Positions 1-15,000 of a DNA stretch of 64,000 nt are shown piece by piece. Origin of the DNA: Glandiceps talaboti (taxonomy: Eukaryota; Hemichordata; Enteropneusta; Spengelidae); assembly GCF_964340395.1 (NCBI RefSeq), contig NC_135551.1:4493463-4557462 (forward strand), given 5' to 3'. The translations under genes and the position numbers were made by a program. The first letter of the stretch is position 1. The number at the start of each line of letters is the position of its first letter. The notes beneath the pieces were generated by a model. The model had not been told where the DNA came from, did not search any database, and saw nothing but the letters and a program-made list of their open reading frames with translations.

Positions 1-31
1 GTGCCATCTTGCTTGGCCTTGGGGTTCCATC
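1..31 (-). CDS. Partial array exon at the left window edge
   Basis: The exon's first 31 nt on the minus strand (GAT GGA ACC and onward) are present and the rest lies left of the window. The acceptor AG is at 32-33. It shows that the array and the reading frame continue beyond the window. Confidence 0.8.
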
Positions 32-3000
32 CTGAAAGGAATGAATCAAACACAGTATAAACTTATTGATTGAATTAAATAACATTCTTTTAGATTCTAA
101 TAATTACTCCTAATGTTGCCACTACTCAGATTAACCTTTTTTAAAAGATATTACTACTGATAATAAAATTATGCTAATCTCCAAAATATTATTTCATTCA
201 GCTACAATCTACTTGTGACATAAGGTTGCCACCACTTGTCATGAGCTTAGTACTGACAAAAGACCCTTTAGATAACTTGTACTTTCTATTGATGAAAGAA
301 AAAACATATTGGCCAACAAAACCAAATGACCATTTTCAGTAATTTTACAATTCCAAAATCTTCACTTACTTCTTCCAGTTCTTGCTTGGCTGTCTGATGT
401 TCATCTGCCATCTGTGTTCGTGCCATCTTGCTTGGCCTTGGGGTTCCATCCTGAAAGGAATGAATCAAACACAGTATAAACTTATTGATTGAATTAAATA
501 ACATTCATTTAGATTCTAATAATTACTCTTAATGTTGCCACTACTCACATTAACCTTTTTCAAAAGATATTACTACAGATAATAAAATTATGCTAATCTC
601 CAAAATATTATTTCATTCAGCTACAATCTACTTGTGACATAAGGTTGTCACTACTTGTCATGTGCTTAGTACTGACAAAAGACCCTTTAGATAACTTGTA
701 CTTTCTATTGATGAAAGAAAAAACATATTGGCCAACTTAACATAATGACCATTTTCAGTAATTTTACAATTCCAAAATCTTCACTTACTTCTTCCAGTTC
801 TTGCTTGGCTGTCTGATGTTCATCTGCCATCTGTGTTCGTGCCATCTTGCTTGGCCTTGGGGTTCCATCCTGAAAGGAATGAATCAAACACAGTATAAAC
901 TTATTGATTGAATTAAATAACATTCTTTTAGATTCTAATAATTACTCTTAATGTTGCCACTACTCATATTAACCTTTTTAAAAAGATATTACTACTGATA
1001 ATAAAATTATGCTAATCTCCAAAATATTATTTCATTCAGCTACAATCTACTTGTGACATAAGGTTGTCACTACTTGTCATGTGCTTAGTACTGACAAAAG
1101 ACCCTTTAGATAACTTGTACTTTCTATTGATGAAAGAAAAAACATATTGGCCAACAAAACCTAATGACCATTTTCAGTAATTTTACAATTCCAAAATCTT
1201 CACTTACTTCTTCCAGTTCTTGCTTGGCTGCCTGTTGTTCATCTGCCATCTGTGTTCGTGCCATCTTGCTTGGCCTTGGAGTTCCATCCTGAAAGGAATG
1301 AATCAAACACAGTATAAACTTATTGCTGGAATGAAATAACATTCATTTAGATACCAATAATTACTTTTAAAGTTGCCACTACTCACGTTAACCTTTTTCA
1401 AAAGATATTACTACCGATAATAAAGTTATGCTAATCTCCAAAATATTATTTCATTCAGCTACAATCTACTTGTGACATAAGATTGTCACTACTTGTCATG
1501 TGCTTAGTACTGACAGAAGACCCTTTAGATAACTTGTACTTTCTATTGATGAAAGAAAAAACATATTGGCCAACATAACCTAATGACCATTTTCAGTAAT
1601 TTTACAATTCCAAAATCTTCACTTACTTCTTCCAGTTCTTGCTTGGCTGTCTGATGTTCATCTGCCATCTGTGTTCGTGCCATCTTGCTTGGCCTTGGGG
1701 TTCCATCCTGAAAGGAATGAATCAAACACAGTATAAACTTATTGATTAAATTAAATAACATTCATTTAGATTCTAATAATTACTCTTAATGTTGCCACCA
1801 CTCATATTAACCTTTTTCAAAGATATTACTACTGATAATAAAATTATGCTAATCTCCAAAATATTATTTCATTCAGCTACAATCTACTTGTGACATAAGG
1901 TTGTCACTACTTGTCATGTGCTTAGTACTGACAAAAGACCCTTTAGATAACTTGTACTTTCTATTGATGAAAGAAAAAACATATTGGCCAACAAAACCTA
2001 ATGACCATTTTCAGTAATTTTACAATTCCAAAATCTTCACTTACTTCTTCCACTTCTTGACTGGCTGTCTTATGTTCATCTGCCATCCGTGTTCGTGCCA
2101 TCTTGCTTGGCCTTGAGGTTCCATCCTGAAAGGAATGAATCAAACACAGTATAAACTTATTGATTGAATGAAATAAAATTCATTTAGATTCTAATAATTA
2201 CTCTTAATGTTGCCACTACTCACATTAACCTTTTTCAAAAGATATTACTACCGATAATAAAATTATGCTAATCTCCAAAATATTATTTCATTCAGCTACA
2301 ATCTACTTGTGACATAAGGTTGTCACTACTTGTCATGTGCTTAGTACTGACAGAAGACCCTTTAGATAACTTGTACTTTCTATTGATGAAAGAAAAAACA
2401 TATTGGCCAACATAACCTAATGACCATTTTCAGTAATTTTACAATTCCAAAATCTTCACTTACTTCTTCCAGTTCTTGCTTGGCTGTCTGATGTTCATCT
2501 GCCATCTGTGTTCGTGCCATCTTGCTTGGCCTTGGGGTTCCATCCTGAAAGGAATGAATCAAACACAGTATAAACTTATTGATTGAATGAAATAACATTC
2601 ATTTAGATTCTAATAATTACTCTTAATGTTGCCACTACTCACATTAACCTTTTTCAAAAGATATTACTACAGATAATAAAATTATGCTAATCTCCAAAAT
2701 ATTATTTCATTCAGCTACAATCTACTTGTGACATAAGGTTGTCACTACTTGTCATGTGCTTAGTACTGACAAAAGACCCTTTAGATAACTTGTACTTTCT
2801 ATTGATGAAAGAAAAAACATATTGGCCAACTTAACATAATGACCATTTTCAGTAATTTTACAATTCCAAAATCTTCACTTACTTCTTCCAGTTCTTGCTT
2901 GGCTGTCTGATGTTCATCTGCCATCTGTGTTCGTGCCATCTTGCTTGGCCTTGGGGTTCCATCCTGAAAGGAATGAATCAAACACAGTATAAACTTATTG

Positions 3001-6000
3001 ATTGAATTAAATAACATTCTTTTAGATTCTAATAATTACTCTTAATGTTGCCACTACTCAGATTAACCTTTTTAAAAAGATATTACTACTGATAATAAAA
3101 TTATGCTAATCTCCAAAATATTATTTCATTCAGCTACAATCTACTTGTGACATAAGGTTGCCACCACTTGTCATGTGCTTAGTACTGACAAAAGACCCTT
3201 TAGATAACTTGTACTTTCTATTGATGAAAGAAAAAACATATTGGCCAACAAAACCAAATGACCATTTTCAGTAATTTTACAATTCCAAAATCTTCACTTA
3301 CTTCTTCCACTTCTTGCTTGGCTGTCTGATGTTCATCTGCCATCTGTGTTCGTGCCATCTTGCTTGGCCTTGGGGTTCCATCCTGAAAGGAATGAATCAA
3401 ACACAGTATAAACTTATTGATTGAATGAAATAACATTCATTTAGATTCTAATAATTACTCTTAATGTTGCCACTACTCACATTAACCTTTTTCAAAAGAT
3501 ATTACTACAGATAATAAAATTATGCTAATCTCCAAAATATTATTTCATTCAGCTACAATCTACTTGTGACATAAGGTTGTCACTACTTGTCATGTGCTTA
3601 GTACTGACAAAAGACCCTTTAGATAACTTGTACTTTCTATTGATGAAAGAAAAAACATATTGGCCAACTTAACATAATGACCATTTTCAGTAATTTTACA
3701 ATTCCAAAATCTTCACTTACTTCTTCCAGTTCTTGCTTGGCTGTCTGATGTTCATCTGCCATCTGTGTTCGTGCCATCTTGCTTGGCCTTGGGGTTCCAT
3801 CCTGAAAGGAATGAATCAAACACAGTATAAACTTATTGATTGAATTAAATAACATTCTTTTAGATTCTAATAATTACTCCTAATGTTGCCACTACTCAGA
3901 TTAACCTTTTTTAAAAGATATTACTACTGATAATAAAATTATGCTAATCTCCAAAATATTATTTCATTCAGCTACAATCTACTTGTGACATAAGGTTGCC
4001 ACCACTTGTCATGAGCTTAGTACTGACAAAAGACCCTTTAGATAACTTGTACTTTCTATTGATGAAAGAAAAAACATATTGGCCAACAAAACCAAATGAC
4101 CATTTTCAGTAATTTTACAATTCCAAAATCTTCACTTACTTCTTCCAGTTCTTGCTTGGCTGTCTGATGTTCATCTGCCATCTGTGTTCGTGCCATCTTG
4201 CTTGGCCTTGGGGTTCCATCCTGAAAGGAATGAATCAAACACAGTATAAACTTATTGATTGAATTAAATAACATTCTTTTAGATTCTAATAATTACTCCT
4301 AATGTTGCCACTACTCAGATTAACCTTTTTTAAAAGATATTACTACTGATAATAAAATTATGCTAATCTCCAAAATATTATTTCATTCAGCTACAATCTA
4401 CTTGTGACATAAGGTTGCCACCACTTGTCATGAGCTTAGTACTGACAAAAGACCCTTTAGATAACTTGTACTTTCTATTGATGAAAGAAAAAACATATTG
4501 GCCAACAAAACCAAATGACCATTTTCAGTAATTTTACAATTCCAAAATCTTCACTTACTTCTTCCAGTTCTTGCTTGGCTGTCTGATGTTCATCTGCCAT
4601 CTGTGTTCGTGCCATCTTGCTTGGCCTTGGGGTTCCATCCTGAAAGGAATGAATCAAACACAGTATAAACTTATTGATTGAATTAAATAACATTCATTTA
4701 GATTCTAATAATTACTCTTAATGTTGCCACTACTCACATTAACCTTTTTCAAAAGATATTACTACAGATAATAAAATTATGCTAATCTCCAAAATATTAT
4801 TTCATTCAGCTACAATCTACTTGTGACATAAGGTTGTCACTACTTGTCATGTGCTTAGTACTGACAAAAGACCCTTTAGATAACTTGTACTTTCTATTGA
4901 TGAAAGAAAAAACATATTGGCCAACTTAACATAATGACCATTTTCAGTAATTTTACAATTCCAAAATCTTCACTTACTTCTTCCAGTTCTTGCTTGGCTG
5001 TCTGATGTTCATCTGCCATCTGTGTTCGTGCCATCTTGCTTGGCCTTGGGGTTCCATCCTGAAAGGAATGAATCAAACACAGTATAAACTTATTGATTGA
5101 ATTAAATAACATTCTTTTAGATTCTAATAATTACTCTTAATGTTGCCACTACTCATATTAACCTTTTTAAAAAGATATTACTACTGATAATAAAATTATG
5201 CTAATCTCCAAAATATTATTTCATTCAGCTACAATCTACTTGTGACATAAGGTTGTCACTACTTGTCATGTGCTTAGTACTGACAAAAGACCCTTTAGAT
5301 AACTTGTACTTTCTATTGATGAAAGAAAAAACATATTGGCCAACAAAACCTAATGACCATTTTCAGTAATTTTACAATTCCAAAATCTTCACTTACTTCT
5401 TCCAGTTCTTGCTTGGCTGCCTGTTGTTCATCTGCCATCTGTGTTCGTGCCATCTTGCTTGGCCTTGGAGTTCCATCCTGAAAGGAATGAATCAAACACA
5501 GTATAAACTTATTGCTGGAATGAAATAACATTCATTTAGATACCAATAATTACTTTTAAAGTTGCCACTACTCACGTTAACCTTTTTCAAAAGATATTAC
5601 TACCGATAATAAAGTTATGCTAATCTCCAAAATATTATTTCATTCAGCTACAATCTACTTGTGACATAAGATTGTCACTACTTGTCATGTGCTTAGTACT
5701 GACAGAAGACCCTTTAGATAACTTGTACTTTCTATTGATGAAAGAAAAAACATATTGGCCAACATAACCTAATGACCATTTTCAGTAATTTTACAATTCC
5801 AAAATCTTCACTTACTTCTTCCAGTTCTTGCTTGGCTGTCTGATGTTCATCTGCCATCTGTGTTCGTGCCATCTTGCTTGGCCTTGGGGTTCCATCCTGA
5901 AAGGAATGAATCAAACACAGTATAAACTTATTGATTAAATTAAATAACATTCATTTAGATTCTAATAATTACTCTTAATGTTGCCACCACTCATATTAAC

Positions 6001-9000
6001 CTTTTTCAAAGATATTACTACTGATAATAAAATTATGCTAATCTCCAAAATATTATTTCATTCAGCTACAATCTACTTGTGACATAAGGTTGTCACTACT
6101 TGTCATGTGCTTAGTACTGACAAAAGACCCTTTAGATAACTTGTACTTTCTATTGATGAAAGAAAAAACATATTGGCCAACAAAACCTAATGACCATTTT
6201 CAGTAATTTTACAATTCCAAAATCTTCACTTACTTCTTCCACTTCTTGACTGGCTGTCTTATGTTCATCTGCCATCCGTGTTCGTGCCATCTTGCTTGGC
6301 CTTGAGGTTCCATCCTGAAAGGAATGAATCAAACACAGTATAAACTTATTGATTGAATGAAATAAAATTCATTTAGATTCTAATAATTACTCTTAATGTT
6401 GCCACTACTCACATTAACCTTTTTCAAAAGATATTACTACCGATAATAAAATTATGCTAATCTCCAAAATATTATTTCATTCAGCTACAATCTACTTGTG
6501 ACATAAGGTTGTCACTACTTGTCATGTGCTTAGTACTGACAGAAGACCCTTTAGATAACTTGTACTTTCTATTGATGAAAGAAAAAACATATTGGCCAAC
6601 ATAACCTAATGACCATTTTCAGTAATTTTACAATTCCAAAATCTTCACTTACTTCTTCCAGTTCTTGCTTGGCTGTCTGATGTTCATCTGCCATCTGTGT
6701 TCGTGCCATCTTGCTTGGCCTTGGGGTTCCATCCTGAAAGGAATGAATCAAACACAGTATAAACTTATTGATTGAATGAAATAACATTCATTTAGATTCT
6801 AATAATTACTCTTAATGTTGCCACTACTCACATTAACCTTTTTCAAAAGATATTACTACAGATAATAAAATTATGCTAATCTCCAAAATATTATTTCATT
6901 CAGCTACAATCTACTTGTGACATAAGGTTGTCACTACTTGTCATGTGCTTAGTACTGACAAAAGACCCTTTAGATAACTTGTACTTTCTATTGATGAAAG
7001 AAAAAACATATTGGCCAACTTAACATAATGACCATTTTCAGTAATTTTACAATTCCAAAATCTTCACTTACTTCTTCCAGTTCTTGCTTGGCTGTCTGAT
7101 GTTCATCTGCCATCTGTGTTCGTGCCATCTTGCTTGGCCTTGGGGTTCCATCCTGAAAGGAATGAATCAAACACAGTATAAACTTATTGATTGAATTAAA
7201 TAACATTCTTTTAGATTCTAATAATTACTCTTAATGTTGCCACTACTCAGATTAACCTTTTTAAAAAGATATTACTACTGATAATAAAATTATGCTAATC
7301 TCCAAAATATTATTTCATTCAGCTACAATCTACTTGTGACATAAGGTTGCCACCACTTGTCATGTGCTTAGTACTGACAAAAGACCCTTTAGATAACTTG
7401 TACTTTCTATTGATGAAAGAAAAAACATATTGGCCAACAAAACCAAATGACCATTTTCAGTAATTTTACAATTCCAAAATCTTCACTTACTTCTTCCACT
7501 TCTTGCTTGGCTGTCTGATGTTCATCTGCCATCTGTGTTCGTGCCATCTTGCTTGGCCTTGGGGTTCCATCCTGAAAGGAATGAATCAAACACAGTATAA
7601 ACTTATTGATTGAATGAAATAACATTCATTTAGATTCTAATAATTACTCTTAATGTTGCCACTACTCACATTAACCTTTTTCAAAAGATATTACTACAGA
7701 TAATAAAATTATGCTAATCTCCAAAATATTATTTCATTCAGCTACAATCTACTTGTGACATAAGGTTGTCACTACTTGTCATGTGCTTAGTACTGACAAA
7801 AGACCCTTTAGATAACTTGTACTTTCTATTGATGAAAGAAAAAACATATTGGCCAACTTAACATAATGACCATTTTCAGTAATTTTACAATTCCAAAATC
7901 TTCACTTACTTCTTCCAGTTCTTGCTTGGCTGTCTGATGTTCATCTGCCATCTGTGTTCGTGCCATCTTGCTTGGCCTTGGGGTTCCATCCTGAAAGGAA
8001 TGAATCAAACACAGTATAAACTTATTGATTGAATTAAATAACATTCTTTTAGATTCTAATAATTACTCTTAATGTTGCCACTACTCAGATTAACCTTTTT
8101 AAAAAGATATTACTACTGATAATAAAATTATGCTAATCTCCAAAATATTATTTCATTCAGCTACAATCTACTTGTGACATAAGGTTGCCACCACTTGTCA
8201 TGTGCTTAGTACTGACAAAAGACCCTTTAGATAACTTGTACTTTCTATTGATGAAAGAAAAAACATATTGGCCAACAAAACCAAATGACCATTTTCAGTA
8301 ATTTTACAATTCCAAAATCTTCACTTACTTCTTCCACTTCTTGCTTGGCTGTCTGATGTTCATCTGCCATCTGTGTTCGTGCCATCTTGCTTGGCCTTGG
8401 GGTTCCATCCTGAAAGGAATGAATCAAACACAGTATAAACTTATTGATTGAATGAAATAACATTCATTTAGATTCTAATAATTACTCTTAATGTTGCCAC
8501 TACTCACATTAACCTTTTTCAAAAGATATTACTACCGATAATAAAATTATGCTAATCTCCAAAATAGTATTTCATTCAGCTACAATCTACTTGTGACATA
8601 AGGTTGTCACTACTTGTCATGTGCTTAGTACTGACAAAAGACCCTTTAGATAACTTGTACTTTCTATTGATGAAAGAAAAAACATATTGGCCAACAAAAC
8701 CTAATGACCATTTTCAGTAATTTTACAATTCCAAAATCTTCACTTACTTCTTCCACTTCTTGCTTGGCTGTCTGATGTTCATCTGCCATCTGTGTTCGTG
8801 CCATCTTGCTTGGCCTTGGGGTTCCATCCTGAAAGGAATGAATCAAACACAGTATAAACTTATTGATTGAATGAAATAACATTCATTTAGATTCTAATAA
8901 TTACTCTTAATGTTGCCACTACTCACATTAACCTTTTTCAAAAGATATTACTACCGATAATAAAATTATGCTAATCTCCAAAATATTATTTCATTCAGCT

Positions 9001-12000
9001 ACAATCTACTTGTGACATAAGGTTGTCACTACTTGTCATGTGCTTAGCACTGACAAAAGACCCTTTAGATAACTTGTACTTTCTATTGATGAAAGAAAAA
9101 ACATATTGGCCAACAAAACCTAATGACCATTTTCAGTAATTTTACAATTCCAAAATCTTCACTTACTTCTTCCAGTTCTTGCTTGGCTGCCTGTTGTTCA
9201 TCTGCCATCTGTGTTCGTGCCATCTTGCTTGGCCTTGGAGTTCCATCCTGAAAGGAATGAATCAAACACAGTATAAACTTATTGCTGGAATGAAATAACA
9301 TTCATTTAGATACCAATAATTACTTTTAAAGTTGCCACTACTCACGTTAACCTTTTTCAAAAGATATTACTACCGATAATAAAGTTATGCTAATCTCCAA
9401 AATATTATTTCATTCAGCTACAATCTACTTGTGACATAAGGTTGTCACTACTTGTCATGTGCTTAGTACTGACAGAAGACCCTTTAGATAACTTGTACTT
9501 TCTATTGATGAAAGAAAAAACATATTGGCCAACATAACCTAATGACCATTTTCAGTAATTTTACAATTCCAAAATCTTCACTTACTTCTTCCAGTTCTTG
9601 CTTGGCTGTCTGATGTTCATCTGCCATCTGTGTTCGTGCCATCTTGCTTGGCCTTGGGGTTCCATCCTGAAAGGAATGAATCAAACACAGTATAAACTTA
9701 TTGATTGAATTAAATAACATTCTTTTAGATTCTAATAATTACTCCTAATGTTGCCACTACTCAGATTAACCTTTTTTAAAAGATATTACTACCGATAATA
9801 AAATTATGCTAATCTCCAAAATATTATTTCATTCAGCTACAATCTACTTGTGACATAAGGTTGCCACCACTTGTCATGTGCTTAGTACTGACAAAAGACC
9901 CTTTAGATAACTTGTACTTTCTATTGATGAAAGAAAAAACATATTGGCCAACAAAACCAAATGACCATTTTCAGTAATTTTACAATTCCAAAATCTTCAC
10001 TTACTTCTTCCACTTCTTGCTTGGCTGTCTGATGTTCATCTGCCATCTGTGTTCGTGCCATCTTGCTTGGCCTTGGGGTTCCATCCTGAAAGGAATGAAT
10101 CAAACACAGTATAAACTTATTGATTGAATGAAATAACATTCATTTAGATTCTAATAATTACTCTTAATGTTGCCACTACTCACATTAACCTTTTTCAAAA
10201 GATATTACTACCGATAATAAAATTATGCTAATCTCCAAAATAGTATTTCATTCAGCTACAATCTACTTGTGACATAAGGTTGTCACTACTTGTCATGTGC
10301 TTAGTACTGACAAAAGACCCTTTAGATAACTTGTACTTTCTATTGATGAAAGAAAAAACATATTGGCCAACAAAACCTAATGACCATTTTCAGTAATTTT
10401 ACAATTCCAAAATCTTCACTTACTTCTTCCACTTCTTGCTTGGCTGTCTGATGTTCATCTGCCATCTGTGTTCGTGCCATCTTGCTTGGCCTTGGGGTTC
10501 CATCCTGAAAGGAATGAATCAAACACAGTATAAACTTATTGATTGAATGAAATAACATTCATTTAGATTCTAATAATTACTCTTAATGTTGCCACTACTC
10601 ACATTAACCTTTTTCAAAAGATATTACTACCGATAATAAAATTATGCTAATCTCCAAAATATTATTTCATTCAGCTACAATCTACTTGTGACATAAGGTT
10701 GTCACTACTTGTCATGTGCTTAGCACTGACAAAAGACCCTTTAGATAACTTGTACTTTCTATTGATGAAAGAAAAAACATATTGGCCAACAAAACCTAAT
10801 GACCATTTTCAGTAATTTTACAATTCCAAAATCTTCACTTACTTCTTCCAGTTCTTGCTTGGCTGCCTGTTGTTCATCTGCCATCTGTGTTCGTGCCATC
10901 TTGCTTGGCCTTGGAGTTCCATCCTGAAAGGAATGAATCAAACACAGTATAAACTTATTGCTGGAATGAAATAACATTCATTTAGATACCAATAATTACT
11001 TTTAAAGTTGCCACTACTCACGTTAACCTTTTTCAAAAGATATTACTACCGATAATAAAGTTATGCTAATCTCCAAAATATTATTTCATTCAGCTACAAT
11101 CTACTTGTGACATAAGGTTGTCACTACTTGTCATGTGCTTAGTACTGACAGAAGACCCTTTAGATAACTTGTACTTTCTATTGATGAAAGAAAAAACATA
11201 TTGGCCAACATAACCTAATGACCATTTTCAGTAATTTTACAATTCCAAAATCTTCACTTACTTCTTCCAGTTCTTGCTTGGCTGTCTGATGTTCATCTGC
11301 CATCTGTGTTCGTGCCATCTTGCTTGGCCTTGGGGTTCCATCCTGAAAGGAATGAATCAAACACAGTATAAACTTATTGATTGAATTAAATAACATTCTT
11401 TTAGATTCTAATAATTTCTCCTAATGTTGCCACTACTCAGATTAACCTTTTTTAAAAGATATTACTACTGATAATAAAATTATGCTAATCTCCAAAATAT
11501 TATTTCATTCAGCTACAATCTACTTGTGACATAAGGTTGCCACCACTTGTCATGAGCTTAGTACTGACAAAAGACCCTTTAGATAACTTGTACTTTCTAT
11601 TGATGAAAGAAAAAACATATTGGCCAACATAACCTAATGACCATTTTCAGTAATTTTACAATTCCAAAATCTTCACTTACTTCTTCCAGTTCTTGCTTGG
11701 CTGTCTGATGTTCATCTGCCATCTGTGTTCGTGCCATCTTGCTTGGCCTTGGGGTTCCATCCTGAAAGGAATGAATCAAACACAGTATAAACTTATTGAT
11801 TGAATTAAATAACATTCTTTTAGATTCTAATAATTACTCCTAATGTTGCCACTACTCAGATTAACCTTTTTAAAAAGATATTACTACTGATAATAAAATT
11901 ATGCTAATCTCCAAAATATTATTTCATTCAGCTACAATCTACTTGTGACATAAGGTTGCCACCACTTGTCATGTGCTTAGTACTGACAAAAGACCCTTTA

Positions 12001-15000
12001 GATAACTTGTACTTTCTATTGATGAAAGAAAAAACATATTGGCCAACAAAACCAAATGACCATTTTCAGTAATTTTACAATTCCAAAATCTTCACTTACT
12101 TCTTCCACTTCTTGCTTGGCTGTCTGATGTTCATCTGCCATCTGTGTTCGTGCCATCTTGCTTGGCCTTGGGGTTCCATCCTGAAAGGAATGAATCAAAC
12201 ACAGTATAAACTTATTGATTGAATGAAATAACATTCATTTAGATTCTAATAATTACTCTTAATGTTGCCACTACTCACATTAACCTTTTTCAAAAGATAT
12301 TACTACCGATAATAAAATTATGCTAATCTCCAAAATAGTATTTCATTCAGCTACAATCTACTTGTGACATAAGGTTGTCACTACTTGTCATGTGCTTAGT
12401 ACTGACAAAAGACCCTTTAGATAACTTGTACTTTCTATTGATGAAAGAAAAAACATATTGGCCAACAAAACCTAATGACCATTTTCAGTAATTTTACAAT
12501 TCCAAAATCTTCACTTACTTCTTCCAGTTCTTGCTTGGCTGCCTGTTGTTCATCTGCCATCTGTGTTCGTGCCATCTTGCTTGGCCTTGGAGTTCCATCC
12601 TGAAAGGAATGAATCAAACACAGTATAAACTTATTGCTGGAATGAAATAACATTCATTTAGATACCAATAATTACTTTTAAAGTTGCCACTACTCACGTT
12701 AACCTTTTTCAAAAGATATTACTACCGATAATAAAGTTATGCTAATCTCCAAAATATTATTTCATTCAGCTACAATCTACTTGTGACATAAGGTTGTCAC
12801 TACTTGTCATGTGCTTAGTACTGACAGAAGACCCTTTAGATAACTTGTACTTTATATTGATGAAAGAAAAAACATATTGGCCAACATAACCTAATGACCA
12901 TTTTCAGTAATTTTACAATTCCAAAATCTTCACTTACTTCTTCCAGTTCTTGCTTGGCTGTCTGATGTTCATCTGCCATCTGTGTTCGTGCCATCTTGCT
13001 TGGCCTTGGGGTTCCATCCTGAAAGGAATGAATCAAACACAGTATAAACTTATTGATTGAATTAAATAACATTCTTTTAGATTCTAATAATTACTCCTAA
13101 TGTTGCCACTACTCAGATTAACCTTTTTTAAAAGATATTACTACTGATAATAAAATTATGCTAATCTCCAAAATATTATTTCATTCAGCTACAATCTACT
13201 TGTGACATAAGGTTGCCACCACTTGTCATGAGCTTAGTACTGACAAAAGACCCTTTAGATAACTTGTACTTTCTATTGATGAAAGAAAAAACATATTGGC
13301 CAACAAAACCAAATGACCATTTTCAGTAATTTTACAATTCCAAAATCTTCACTTACTTCTTCCAGTTCTTGCTTGGCTGCCTGTTGTTCATCTGCCATCT
13401 GTGTTCGTGCCATCTTGCTTGGCCTTGGAGTTCCATCCTGAAAGGAATGAATCAAACACAGTATAAACTTATTGCTGGAATGAAATAACATTCATTTAGA
13501 TACCAATAATTACTTTTAAAGTTGCCACTACTCACGTTAACCTTTTTCAAAAGATATTACTACCGATAATAAAGTTATGCTAATCTCCAAAATATTATTT
13601 CATTCAGCTACAATCTACTTGTGACATAAGGTTGTCACTACTTGTCATGTGCTTAGTACTGACAGAAGACCCTTTAGATAACTTGTACTTTCTATTGATG
13701 AAAGAAAAAACATATTGGCCAACATAACCTAATGACCATTTTCAGTAATTTTACAATTCCAAAATCTTCACTTACTTCTTCCAGTTCTTGCTTGGCTGTC
13801 TGATGTTCATCTGCCATCTGTGTTCGTGCCATCTTGCTTGGCCTTGGGGTTCCATCCTGAAAGGAATGAATCAAACACAGTATAAACTTATTGATTGAAT
13901 TAAATAACATTCTTTTAGATTCTAATAATTACTCCTAATGTTGCCACTACTCAGATTAACCTTTTTAAAAAGATATTACTACTGATAATAAAATTATGCT
14001 AATCTCCAAAATATTATTTCATTCAGCTACAATCTACTTGTGACATAAGGTTGCCACCACTTGTCATGTGCTTAGTACTGACAAAAGACCCTTTAGATAA
14101 CTTGTACTTTCTATTGATGAAAGAAAAAACATATTGGCCAACAAAACCAAATGACCATTTTCAGTAATTTTACAATTCCAAAATCTTCACTTACTTCTTC
14201 CACTTCTTGCTTGGCTGTCTGATGTTCATCTGCCATCTGTGTTCGTGCCATCTTGCTTGGCCTTGGGGTTCCATCCTGAAAGGAATGAATCAAACACAGT
14301 ATAAACTTATTGATTGAATGAAATAACATTCATTTAGATTCTAATAATTACTCTTAATGTTGCCACTACTCACATTAACCTTTTTCAAAAGATATTACTA
14401 CCGATAATAAAATTATGCTAATCTCCAAAATAGTATTTCATTCAGCTACAATCTACTTGTGACATAAGGTTGTCACTACTTGTCATGTGCTTAGTACTGA
14501 CAAAAGACCCTTTAGATAACTTGTACTTTCTATTGATGAAAGAAAAAACATATTGGCCAACAAAACCTAATGACCATTTTCAGTAATTTTACAATTCCAA
14601 AATCTTCACTTACTTCTTCCAGTTCTTGCTTGGCTGCCTGTTGTTCATCTGCCATCTGTGTTCGTGCCATCTTGCTTGGCCTTGGAGTTCCATCCTGAAA
14701 GGAATGAATCAAACACAGTATAAACTTATTGCTGGAATGAAATAACATTCATTTAGATACCAATAATTACTTTTAAAGTTGCCACTACTCACGTTAACCT
14801 TTTTCAAAAGATATTACTACCGATAATAAAGTTATGCTAATCTCCAAAATATTATTTCATTCAGCTACAATCTACTTGTGACATAAGGTTGTCACTACTT
14901 GTCATGTGCTTAGTACTGACAGAAGACCCTTTAGATAACTTGTACTTTATATTGATGAAAGAAAAAACATATTGGCCAACATAACCTAATGACCATTTTC

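Larger units (their letters stand above)
1..8060. repeat. Higher-order duplication, offset 4189 bp (10 units)
   Basis: Positions 1 to about 3870 recur at 4190 to about 8060. Units 1-9 and 11-19 have the same order of exon and intron alleles, including the rare Ser-4/Lys-19/Ser-22 exon (2045 and 6234) with the linked aaataaaattc intron variant and the 1-bp deletion near 1818 and 6007. The match ends where the tail after unit 9 (actcct) differs from that after unit 19 (actctt). Confidence 0.88.

Noticed and set aside
370-450. Alternative reading frame of the exon (MEPQGQARW...)
   Set aside because: Open in most copies but contains TAA in the exons at 46399 and 46818. The third frame has TGA in ordinary copies. 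Only the GAT frame is open in all.
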